This document shows positions 1-7,027 of a stretch of 32,254 bases of DNA, piece by piece. The first letter of the stretch is position 1, and each line of letters starts with the position of its first letter. Source of the DNA: Komagataeibacter melaceti (lineage in GTDB: Bacteria; Pseudomonadota; Alphaproteobacteria; Acetobacterales; Acetobacteraceae); the NCBI RefSeq assembly GCF_003403295.1, contig NZ_QUWV01000099.1, positions 1 to 32,254 on the forward strand. The letters run 5' to 3'. Position numbers and translations under genes: made by a program. The notes under the pieces are model-generated. The model saw only the letters and a program-made list of their open reading frames with translations. It had not been told where the DNA came from and searched no databases.

Positions 1-602
1 TGTGCGCGGAAAACGACATCCTGCACCCGCGCGCCAGCTACGGCTACTGGAAGGCGGCGGGCGAGGGCAATGACCTTGTCCTGTTCGGCGAGGATGGCGC
101 GACCGAGGTGGCGCGTTTCACCCTGCCCCGCCAGCCGCGTGAGGATGGCGCCTGCATAGCCGATTTCGTGCGCGATATTGACGATGCGCAGCGTGACGTG
201 ATCGGGCTGCAGGTCGTGACCGTGGGCCAGCAGGCTTCCGACCGGGCGCGTGAGTGGTTCGAGGCCGACCGTTACAAGGATTACCTCTACCTGCACGGCC
301 TTTCGGTCGAGATGGCGGAAGCCATGGCGGAATACACCCACAAGCGCATGCGCGCCGAAATGGGCTTTGCCGCCGAGGATGACCGCGACATGGCGAAACT
401 GCTGCAGCAGGGCTATCGCGGGTCGCGCTATTCATTCGGTTACCCCGCCTGCCCCCGGCTGGAGGAGCAGGAACCCATCCTGAAACTGCTGGATGCGGAA
501 AAGATTGGTGTCTCCCTGAGTGACGGGTTCCAGCTCCACCCCGAGCAGTCCACCTCCGCGCTGGTCATTTTCAACCCGCAGGCCAAGTATTTCTCGATCT
601 GA
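1..602 (+). CDS. metH: Cobalamin-dependent methionine synthase, C-terminal fragment (5' end outside window)
   Basis: The open frame runs in from the left edge without a stop (first full codon at 3), so only about 200 C-terminal residues are present. They form the AdoMet-binding reactivation domain, which re-methylates oxidised cob(II)alamin during methionine synthesis from homocysteine and methyl-tetrahydrofolate in the cytoplasm. Diagnostic motifs are RGSRYSFGYPACP, which binds AdoMet, and HPEQSTSALVIFNPQAKYFS near the C-terminus. An internal GTG at 108 is not the gene start, because homologous sequence (ASYGYWKA, then GEDGATEV) continues upstream of it. A strong hairpin follows seven bases after the stop. 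The family call is very secure; completeness of the upstream domains cannot be judged. Confidence 0.95.
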   Translation, partial: CAENDILHPRASYGYWKAAGEGNDLVLFGEDGATEVARFTLPRQPREDGACIADFVRDIDDAQRDVIGLQVVTVGQQASDRAREWFEADRYKDYLYLHGLSVEMAEAMAEYTHKRMRAEMGFAAEDDRDMAKLLQQGYRGSRYSFGYPACPRLEEQEPILKLLDAEKIGVSLSDGFQLHPEQSTSALVIFNPQAKYFSI

Positions 603-608
603 GGCATC

Positions 609-660
609 GGGCGGAACACGGGATGGACCCTGAAATCCTCATGTTCCCTGTGTTCCGCCC
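609..660 (+). terminator. Hairpin after metH, probable terminator
   Basis: Arms GGGCGGAACACGGG (609-622) and CCCTGTGTTCCGCCC (646-660) pair over 14 bp with a single bulged T around a 23-nt loop. It begins seven bases after the metH stop. No T tract follows, so termination, perhaps Rho-assisted, is inferred from position and stem strength. The remaining stretch to 841 holds no convincing gene. Confidence 0.5.
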
Positions 661-841
661 CCCGGTCTGCCCTGTCACCGCCCGCATGGCGCATCTTCAC
701 GACCGGGTACGGTTTTTCACAACACGCACCATTCAGGTTCAGGACCGGCGCGCTTCTTTCCGGGTGTGCGGGGACATCATCATGACATTACGCAATACCG
801 TTCCCGCATTACCTGACAATCCGGCCGTATAGACAGACCAT

Positions 842-1834
842 ATGAACGCGCAGCCCTGTTCCACCCCGTGCCTTGCCATTGTCGTACCCTGCTACAATGA
901 ATCAGAGATATTTCCCCTCTGCCTGACGGAACTGGGTGAGCGCCTGCGCGCCATGGCCGATAGCAGGCTGATCGGCCCGGAGAGTTACCTGTTATTCGTG
1001 GATGATGGCAGCTGGGACGATACATGGGCGCAGATCAGTGCCGCCAGCACGCAGTATGCCCATGTGCGTGGCCTCAAGCTCTCCTGCAACAAGGGGCATC
1101 AGGCGGCCCTGTTAAGCGGCCTTGCCCATGCGGACGGGGCGGACATCATTGTCAGTATTGATGCCGACCTGCAGGATGACACCAGCGCCATTGAAAAAAT
1201 GGTGCGCGCCTATCTGGCCGGGCATGATGTTGTTTACGGTGTGCGGGCCAGCCGCCAGACCGACACGGCGTTCAAGCGCCTGACGGCGGAAACATTCTAC
1301 CGGCTCATGAAGGCGATGGGTGTGCGGCAGGTTTTCAACCATGCCGATTTCCGCCTGCTGAGCCGCCGGGCGCGGGATGCGCTGATGGAATACCGTGAGC
1401 GGAACATCTACATTCGCGGCCTGATCCCGCTTATCGGCTTTCCATCGGCCGAGGTGCATTACGACCGCAAGGAACGCACGGCCGGGGTTTCCAAATATCC
1501 CCTGCACAAAATGATCGCACTGGCGCTGGAAGGCATTACTTCCATGACCGTCACGCCGCTGCGGCTGATTACGCTGGCGGGTTTCTGCATCAGCATCATA
1601 TCCGTGCTGGCGATCATTGCGGTGCTGATAAACAAAATAGCGGGCAACCCGATACAGGGCTGGGCATCCGTTATTGTCGCCATTTTCTTTATTGGCGGAA
1701 TACAGATGCTGAGCCTTGGGATCATCGGGGAATATATCGGGAAAATCTATCTGGAAACCAAGCAGCGCCCCCGCTCCCATATTGAGGAAAAAGAGGGCTT
1801 TGCGGAACGCACGCCCATTCCCACACGGGAATGA
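842..1834 (+). CDS. Family 2 glycosyltransferase, DPM1/GtrB-like polyprenyl-phosphate sugar synthase
   Basis: A 330-residue inverting GT-A enzyme. The N-terminal catalytic domain has VVPCYNE (residues 14-20), DDGSWDD (54-60) and the metal-binding DADLQDD (107-113). Two hydrophobic helices follow at about 243-263 and 275-297, then the juxtamembrane GEYIGKIYLETKQRPRS. This layout is that of bacterial GtrB/ArnC-type and eukaryotic DPM1-type enzymes, which move a sugar from a nucleotide donor to undecaprenyl- or dolichyl-phosphate on the cytoplasmic face of the membrane. The sugar cannot be read from sequence; glucose, mannose and others are known in the family. The next gene is a PIG-V-like transferase of the kind that uses polyprenyl-phosphate-mannose, which favours mannose by context. 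No strong ribosome-binding site precedes the ATG. Confidence 0.88.
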   Translation: MNAQPCSTPCLAIVVPCYNESEIFPLCLTELGERLRAMADSRLIGPESYLLFVDDGSWDDTWAQISAASTQYAHVRGLKLSCNKGHQAALLSGLAHADGADIIVSIDADLQDDTSAIEKMVRAYLAGHDVVYGVRASRQTDTAFKRLTAETFYRLMKAMGVRQVFNHADFRLLSRRARDALMEYRERNIYIRGLIPLIGFPSAEVHYDRKERTAGVSKYPLHKMIALALEGITSMTVTPLRLITLAGFCISIISVLAIIAVLINKIAGNPIQGWASVIVAIFFIGGIQMLSLGIIGEYIGKIYLETKQRPRSHIEEKEGFAERTPIPTRE

Positions 1835-1875
1835 AAAATAGCATATCCAGAAATTATTTTATATGAGAACACGGC

Positions 1876-3012
1876 ATGGAATATAGTTTGCGGAAATTCA
1901 GGGACACAATAAACAATAACAATATTCCATTTTTCCTGTTTATCTGCGCCCTGTGTTCTCTCAACTTCCTCCTGTACTACGTCCTTACGCCCTCCCATAC
2001 ATCCGTGGCGCGGAGTACATGCCAGTGGGACTGCTACTGGTACACGGATATTGTCAGGAACGGTTACGCCACCTTTCCCGTCCTGCATGACCCGCGGCGT
2101 CTGGCGCAGGCGGACTGGGCCTTTTTCCCGCTTTATCCTGCCCTGTCCCATATTGTGCAGGGCATTTTCCATATCGGCATCCTATGGGCGGAACTGGTTC
2201 CCAACCTGATATTGTGGCCCGTCCTGATCTATCTGTGCCACAGGGAAATGGCCGGGCGCGGCATTGTTGTGGACAGGATGGCTTTTGCCCTGTTCTGCGT
2301 CATATACCCGTTCAATGTCTGGTACACCGCCCAGTATTCGGAAGGCGTGTTTGGCGTTCTTCTTGTATCCGTGCTGCTGGCCATGCAGCGCCGGGCCATT
2401 CCATGGGCGGCGTTTTTCTGTTGCCTGCTCAGCCTGTCCCGCCCCACGGGCTTTGTCGCCTCGGCATTGATTGCCGGGTGGTGGACCATCCGGCAGGTGG
2501 ACCTGAAAACCATATCTGCCACATGGAAAAACCTTCTCGCCCCCGTTCAGGAAAGCGCCCTGCTTTTGTCCGCCGCCGGGGCGGGGCTGTCCATTTACGT
2601 CTTCTACCTTTTGCACCTGACAGGTGACGGTTTTGCATTTTCCCATGTGGAAGTGGGATGGGGCAGGCATTTCAGGTTCCTGCCCGTTGGTCTCGTTCAC
2701 GACATCAGACAGAAGCACGGCCCGGAATTTTTCATTTACTTCATCACCGCGTGCTATTTTTCCTATAAGATGGCCCGGATGAAATGGGGCATTGGCGCCC
2801 TGATCGTTTCCGTCACCCTGTTTCTCGCGGCATCCACGGGACTGCAATCCATTGAACGGTATGCGTTTTCCAACCCGCTGATGATGGAGTTCCTGGCTTT
2901 TCTTGTTCTTTCACGGTCACGCAGGATGCAGTGGGGAATCTTGACCGCCCTGTTCGTGCTGCATATCGTCATGATCGAACTATGGTTTCATCAGAAAATT
3001 ATACTTATCTAA
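1876..3012 (+). CDS. PIG-V-like multi-pass membrane mannosyltransferase (GT-C fold)
   Basis: A 378-residue polytopic membrane protein starting with a hydrophobic helix (about 18-37). The first periplasmic loop carries QWDCYWYTDIVRNGY (50-64), matching the WDxxWYxxIxxxGY signature of GPI mannosyltransferase 2 (PIG-V) relatives, where the Asp is expected to be catalytic. FFPLYPAL (83-90) and a later SRPTG also fit this family. Members take mannose from a polyprenyl-phosphate carrier outside the cytoplasm. The gene lies 41 bp after the GT2 gene on the same strand, so the two look like a donor synthase and its user. The acceptor, whether glycolipid, capsule lipid or protein, is unknown. The gap before the gene and its 5' codons are AT-rich compared with the surroundings. 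Confidence 0.78.
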   Translation: MEYSLRKFRDTINNNNIPFFLFICALCSLNFLLYYVLTPSHTSVARSTCQWDCYWYTDIVRNGYATFPVLHDPRRLAQADWAFFPLYPALSHIVQGIFHIGILWAELVPNLILWPVLIYLCHREMAGRGIVVDRMAFALFCVIYPFNVWYTAQYSEGVFGVLLVSVLLAMQRRAIPWAAFFCCLLSLSRPTGFVASALIAGWWTIRQVDLKTISATWKNLLAPVQESALLLSAAGAGLSIYVFYLLHLTGDGFAFSHVEVGWGRHFRFLPVGLVHDIRQKHGPEFFIYFITACYFSYKMARMKWGIGALIVSVTLFLAASTGLQSIERYAFSNPLMMEFLAFLVLSRSRRMQWGILTALFVLHIVMIELWFHQKIILI

Positions 3013-3216
3013 ATGAAAAAATATACCATAATTTCAATAGTATTATTTGCCTTTGACATCTCGGCATTCGTCTGCGCGCTAAAGCCGGACGTATCGGGCG
3101 AATATCGGGATTATTACCTCAAACACACCATTACAAAACAGGACTACATCAACAGGGCGCGGGAAAAACAGCCCGCCTGCCAGCGGCCAGTAGTCGGTAT
3201 GGGTGATACGTGCTGA
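3013..3216 (+). CDS. Small hypothetical protein, signal-anchor type
   Basis: The ATG directly follows the stop of the PIG-V-like gene with no gap, so translation could be coupled; no clear ribosome-binding site is visible. The 67 residues begin MKKYTIISIVLFAFDISAF, a Lys-rich start and a hydrophobic stretch like a signal peptide or membrane anchor. A charged segment follows (EYRDYYLKHTITKQDYINRA), then Cys and Pro. The 5' half is distinctly AT-rich. No family is recognised. It may be a small envelope protein of the glycan locus or a chance ORF. Confidence 0.4.
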   Translation: MKKYTIISIVLFAFDISAFVCALKPDVSGEYRDYYLKHTITKQDYINRAREKQPACQRPVVGMGDTC

Positions 3217-3323
3217 CCTGTTAACCGGGCTCTGTGGCCCTGCCCCTTGGCCTGTCATCCATGCATGGACCGGCCACATATTTTCCTATCGTCAAGCAGG
3301 CGCAAAAATCGTAGAATAGGCAC

Positions 3324-3977
3324 ATGATCAGATTTGATGATGTAACCAAGATCTATCATGCCCGCGGCGTGAATAAATGTGTGATGGACCACCAGTCCTT
3401 TACCATCGAGCGTGGCCAGTCCATTGGCGTGGTGGGCGTGAACGGTGCGGGCAAATCGACCCTGACCCGTATGATGGCCGGTATCGAATACCCGACCAGC
3501 GGCACGATCACCCGTGAAATGTCCGTTTCATGGCCACTGGGGTTTGGCGGCGCGTTCCAGGCCAGTCTGACCGGGGCGGACAACACGCGGTTCATCGCGC
3601 GCATCTATGGCCGCCCCATTGATGAGATGCTTGAATATGTCAACAACTTTGCCCGCCTGGGTCATTATTTCGATGCCCCGGTAAAGACATATTCCTCAGG
3701 TATGTCATCCCGCCTTGCCTTTGCGGTGTCACTCGCCATCAAGTTCGACTGCTATCTGGTCGATGAGGTCACGGCGGTGGGCGACCAGTCCTTCCGGACC
3801 CAGTGCCGTGAGGCGCTGATGGAACGGCGCGAACACGGCAGCCTGATCATGGTGTCACATGACCCCAACACGCTGCGTGAATACTGTGATTCGGGCGCGA
3901 TCCTGTGTAACGGCCGCCTTACGTTTTACGACACGCTGGAAGACGCCATTACGGCTTCGCACAAGCTTTACCAATAG
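3324..3977 (+). CDS. kpsT: Capsular polysaccharide ABC exporter ATP-binding protein
   Basis: A 217-residue nucleotide-binding subunit of the ABC-2 type that drives export of lipid-linked capsule across the inner membrane. Visible motifs are Walker A GVNGAGKST (38-46), signature YSSGMSSR (123-130), Walker B FDCYLVDE (141-148) and the switch His in MVSHD (176-180). Length and the stretch SVSWPLGFGGAFQASLTGAD match the KpsT/CtrD/BexA group rather than the longer O-antigen Wzt proteins. The permease partner KpsM and the periplasmic adaptor KpsE are not encoded in the window, so they must lie elsewhere. A Wza-like export gene follows after two hairpins. Confidence 0.92.
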   Translation: MIRFDDVTKIYHARGVNKCVMDHQSFTIERGQSIGVVGVNGAGKSTLTRMMAGIEYPTSGTITREMSVSWPLGFGGAFQASLTGADNTRFIARIYGRPIDEMLEYVNNFARLGHYFDAPVKTYSSGMSSRLAFAVSLAIKFDCYLVDEVTAVGDQSFRTQCREALMERREHGSLIMVSHDPNTLREYCDSGAILCNGRLTFYDTLEDAITASHKLYQ

Positions 3978-3993
3978 TTCCCGAAAAAATACA

Positions 3994-4016
3994 TGAACAT
4001 GGCTTTTTCATGTTCA
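3994..4016 (+). terminator. Hairpin 1 downstream of kpsT
   Basis: TGAACATG (3994-4001) and CATGTTCA (4009-4016) form a perfect 8-bp stem with a 7-nt T-rich loop, 17 bases after the kpsT stop. It lacks a clear plus-strand T tract, so it may attenuate transcription or protect the mRNA end. Confidence 0.4.
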
Positions 4017-4027
4017 ACAAAAAATGC

Positions 4028-4059
4028 GGCTCCATAATGTAACCCGGCATTATGGGGCC
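4028..4059 (+). terminator. Hairpin 2 between kpsT and the export lipoprotein gene
   Basis: GGCTCCATAATG (4028-4039) pairs with CATTATGGGGCC (4048-4059) over 12 positions, one of them a T-G wobble, around an 8-nt loop. TAATTATG follows. With hairpin 1 it makes a tandem structure in the only gap between the two export genes, suggesting partial termination or differential expression. Confidence 0.42.
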
Positions 4060-4212
4060 TAATTATGCCCTGGCTTTATCTGTTGAACCGGGGCGGGTTC
4101 CGGTTGATCGTTTGTGTTCCACATAGTAAAGCTGTGGGGCATTATCCGTCTGGATACGCTGCCTTCAACATTACACGCCCCAGTAACAGCCAGAAGAAAC
4201 CGTTTTTCCAGA

Positions 4213-5529
4213 ATGTCAGTCCAGATCCCTGCCCTGTCGATGTTTTGCCGTGTCCTTGCCAGCCGCGGGAAAACTGTAGCCGCTGCCGGACAGGAGAGAA
4301 TTCCAGCCAGCCATCCCGTATCCGGCGCATGCCGGTGGGCCATGGTTGCGGGCCTGCCGTTTCTTCTGTTGCAGGCGGGGTGCAACACACTTCCCAGCAG
4401 TGGTCCGGTCCAGTCACAGATCACAGCTCAGCAGAAAGACCCGAAAAAGAACTCGGTCGGCTTTCGCATCATTCCGGTAACACCCGAACTGGTCACCCTG
4501 CTGCATCAGGAACAGCCGCCCACGCTGGCATCGCTGGAATCAACCCCGTCCACCCCCAGCCAGAATGACCGGATCGGCCCGGGCGATGACCTGCAGATCT
4601 CCATCTATGAAATGGGAAACGGCCTGTTCAACGCGAGTAACGAGCAGCACAGCACCAGTTCATCGCAGGATCTGACAACATCAACCGGGATTGGTGGTTC
4701 CCCCACATCCGGCGCCACGGCCTCGGCGCTGCCCCCGGTCAGGGTCAATGCGGCGGGTAACATCGTGCTGCCCTATATTGGTGATGTCCATGTATCCGGC
4801 CTGACAACCACGCAGATTGCCGAACGCATCAGCGCGGGAATGAAGAAAATTTCCCGTGCACCGCAGGTTGTGGTCCGTACCACCAGCGACCTGACGAATT
4901 CCATCATCATTTACGGCGAAGTGACCCGTTCAGGCCGTGTGCCCCTGACCCCCAACAAGGAAAGGGTCCTTGATATTGTGGCACTGTCGGGCGGGGCGAC
5001 CCATGCTGCCGAGGATACGCTGGTACAGTTGACCCGCGATGACCGTATCGTGCAGGCCCCCCTTAAAATCGTGGAAGATACGCCCGAGCAGAATATCCTG
5101 CTGCAATCAGGGGACAGGTTGCAGCTTTTGTACATGCCCCGGAACTTCACCGTATTTGGCGCCAGCGAAAAAATATCGGAAATCCCCTTTTCCACACCTG
5201 ACCTGAGCCTTGCCGAGGGTCTGGCCCGTGTGGGCGGGCCATCGGATGGCCGCGCCGACCCGAACGCCGTCTATCTGTTCCGGTTTGAGGATCGGGCCAT
5301 TGCGCAGAAGCTGAACATTCCGTCGGATACGGGTCAATCCACCGTGCCCATCGTCTATCAGCTTGATATGATGAACCCTGCGAATTACTTCCTGGCGCAG
5401 GATTTCCCCATGCGCAATCATGACCTTATTTACATCGCCAACGCGAAAATAAATAACTTCAACAAGTTCTTCAATCTGCTCAGCACGATTGTCAGCCCCG
5501 GCATCACCGCGGCTTACATGGCCAGGTAA
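4213..5529 (+). CDS. Outer-membrane polysaccharide export lipoprotein (Wza/KpsD/BexD family)
   Basis: Forms the outer-membrane channel for capsule export. A lipobox, LLLQAGC, places the lipidated Cys at residue 57 from this start. The poly-export domain begins at RIGPGDDLQISIYE (120-133), interrupted by a Ser/Thr/Gly-rich insert (about 145-172). Two SLBB-type units follow: IIIYGEVTRSGRVPL near 231 and TVFGASEKISEIPFS near 313. The C-terminal NNFNKFFNLLSTIV segment resembles the amphipathic helix that spans the membrane in Wza. The start is uncertain: the frame is open from a GTG at 4114, other ATGs lie at 4240 and 4342, and every choice gives an unusually long or charge-poor signal region. 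4213 was preferred because a purine-rich AGAAGAAA lies upstream. Family call secure; KpsD versus Wza naming is not. Confidence 0.85.
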   Translation: MSVQIPALSMFCRVLASRGKTVAAAGQERIPASHPVSGACRWAMVAGLPFLLLQAGCNTLPSSGPVQSQITAQQKDPKKNSVGFRIIPVTPELVTLLHQEQPPTLASLESTPSTPSQNDRIGPGDDLQISIYEMGNGLFNASNEQHSTSSSQDLTTSTGIGGSPTSGATASALPPVRVNAAGNIVLPYIGDVHVSGLTTTQIAERISAGMKKISRAPQVVVRTTSDLTNSIIIYGEVTRSGRVPLTPNKERVLDIVALSGGATHAAEDTLVQLTRDDRIVQAPLKIVEDTPEQNILLQSGDRLQLLYMPRNFTVFGASEKISEIPFSTPDLSLAEGLARVGGPSDGRADPNAVYLFRFEDRAIAQKLNIPSDTGQSTVPIVYQLDMMNPANYFLAQDFPMRNHDLIYIANAKINNFNKFFNLLSTIVSPGITAAYMAR

Positions 5530-5558
5530 TACGTGAGCGGGCCGTCCATTTTCAGGTA

Positions 5559-5590
5559 ATGCGCCCAGCCTTCTGGCTGGCAGGGCGCAT
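5559..5590 (+). terminator. Hairpin after the export lipoprotein gene
   Basis: ATGCGCCC (5559-5566) pairs with GGGCGCAT (5583-5590), with an inner AGCC/GGCT stem, a TTCT loop and a 4-nt bulge. It lies 29 bases after the stop and precedes an A run rather than a T run, so it is a probable but non-canonical terminator. Confidence 0.5.
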
Positions 5591-5614
5591 GAAAAAACGA
5601 TGGTCCCATGTAGG

Positions 5615-5700
5615 GAAGTTTTTGGTGAGGCTTTTTTCAAAAAGCTTCAGGAAATGCCGCCTTTTTGGAAAAAGGCGGCACCCGAAAACTTTTATTTTTC
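5615..5700 (+). repeat. Dispersed hairpin repeat, copy 1 (convergent gap; likely bidirectional terminator)
   Basis: The core GCCGCCTTTTT (5656-5666) and AAAAAGGCGGC (5669-5679) is a perfect 11-bp stem with a GG loop. A second small hairpin, GCTTTTT-TC-AAAAAGC, lies at about 5630-5645. Outer arms AAGTTTTTGGTG and CACCCGAAAACTT could close both into a cruciform. T-rich sequence follows on the plus strand and A-rich sequence precedes, so either strand could terminate here. A diverged copy lies at 25904-25990, again between convergent genes. Confidence 0.75.
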
Positions 5701-5797
5701 TTTATCAATAAGTTGTTTTCAAACAGCCTGTGAAAAAGACTTTCCCGGAAACTTCTTTATTTCCGGGCCAGCTTTGCAGGCGGTCCCGCAACCGTGG

Positions 5798-7021
5798 CTA
5801 TGCCCGTCCGGTCGCGATGGCATCCGCAAAATCAATGCCCTTTGCCGCCTGGGCTGGCCAGTCGGCAAAGCCGAGGGTCGCGACTTCGGCAGGGGTTGGC
5901 CGGTGCGGCCGGGCCTGTGGCATATGCGCCAGTATGGCCTCGCGCCATCCGGGCCCATCCAGCGGGTCCAGATAGGTCGCCACATTACCCGCGACTTCCC
6001 TGAATACCGGCAGGTCACTGCATATGCACGGCACGCCAAGGGCCAAGGCTTCCGCTAGCGGCAGGCCGAACCCCTCCGCGAAGGAGGGGAAAAGCAGCCC
6101 CTGCGAGTGTTGCAGCAGAGTTACGACCTGCAGGTCCGACAGGTCGTTATGTTCAACGACATGACCACGCAACGCCGGGCAGCGTTCAAGCATGTCGATG
6201 ATATTTTCATTTTCCCACCCCCGGCGTCCCACCAGTATGAGCTGCGGCGCGGCATCACCCATTTCGTGCACGAGATCGCGCCAGATGTTCAGCAGCAGGA
6301 GATGGTTCTTGCGCGGCTCGATGGTGCCAAGCGACACGAAATAGGGGCGTTCCTGCCGCGCGGCGGGCGTGGCTGCGACAGGTGCGGGCTGGAGCGCATG
6401 CAGGTGCAGGCCATGGGGAATGACCGTAACCGTTATGTCGCGCCCGGACCGGGTGACGAACGGCGCAAGCGAATCCGCCACAACCTGCGAAGGCACGATA
6501 ACCCCCTGCGCCAGCGATGTTACGGTGGCAATGCGGCGCTGGTGCCGCGCGGGTTCCGCAGGCCGTGCATATTCAGGGAATTCCAGCGGGATCAGGTCAT
6601 GGACCATGGGCACGAACACCGCTTTGTGCCGGCGTATGAAACGCGCAATGGCTTCGGGGCGATTCAGATGGTGGTGCGACAGCAGCAGGTAGATGCCCCC
6701 CGTCGCAACATTCCGGCGCGACAGGAGCGTGCGGGCAAATACCAGCCGCCGTGCGTTCCATGTTGCCGTCCGGGGGGATGTTTCCCGGCCATCCCACAGG
6801 GCCTCGGTCTGTTCGATGAATTCGATGACCTCGGCATGCTCCAGCATGCCGATATGCCCGAACGGATGCATTGCGACAAAAACCGTGCGCTGCGCTGCAT
6901 GATCCAGCAGGTAACGGACATATTCCATTTCCACACGGTCAATGCCCGTGGGGACCGGGTTGCCCGCCCGTGAGAGCAGGCGCGAAACATCCATGAATAT
7001 GGTTGGAAGACTGACTGGCAC
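5798..7021 (-). CDS. Family 4 (GT-B) glycosyltransferase
   Basis: A 407-residue retaining glycosyltransferase of the GT1/GT4 superfamily, cytoplasmic or membrane-associated. Its opening PTIFMDVSRLL and PTGIDRVEMEYVRYLL are typical of polysaccharide-locus members. The donor-binding half contains FVSLGTIEPRKNHLLLL and the E-x7-E region FPSFAEGFGLPLAEALALG, with a second acid further on. GTG is used as start at 7021, 6 bp after the kpsS stop, so it is the third gene of the kpsC-kpsS operon; an in-frame ATG at 6994 is possible. It probably adds one sugar of the capsule repeat. Sugar and linkage cannot be predicted. Confidence 0.87.
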   Translation of the reverse strand: MPVSLPTIFMDVSRLLSRAGNPVPTGIDRVEMEYVRYLLDHAAQRTVFVAMHPFGHIGMLEHAEVIEFIEQTEALWDGRETSPRTATWNARRLVFARTLLSRRNVATGGIYLLLSHHHLNRPEAIARFIRRHKAVFVPMVHDLIPLEFPEYARPAEPARHQRRIATVTSLAQGVIVPSQVVADSLAPFVTRSGRDITVTVIPHGLHLHALQPAPVAATPAARQERPYFVSLGTIEPRKNHLLLLNIWRDLVHEMGDAAPQLILVGRRGWENENIIDMLERCPALRGHVVEHNDLSDLQVVTLLQHSQGLLFPSFAEGFGLPLAEALALGVPCICSDLPVFREVAGNVATYLDPLDGPGWREAILAHMPQARPHRPTPAEVATLGFADWPAQAAKGIDFADAIATGRA

Positions 7022-7027
7022 TATATC

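Noticed and set aside
623-832. 69-codon ORF between metH and the GT2 gene
   Set aside because: It begins inside the post-metH hairpin, has no family features and no ribosome-binding site.
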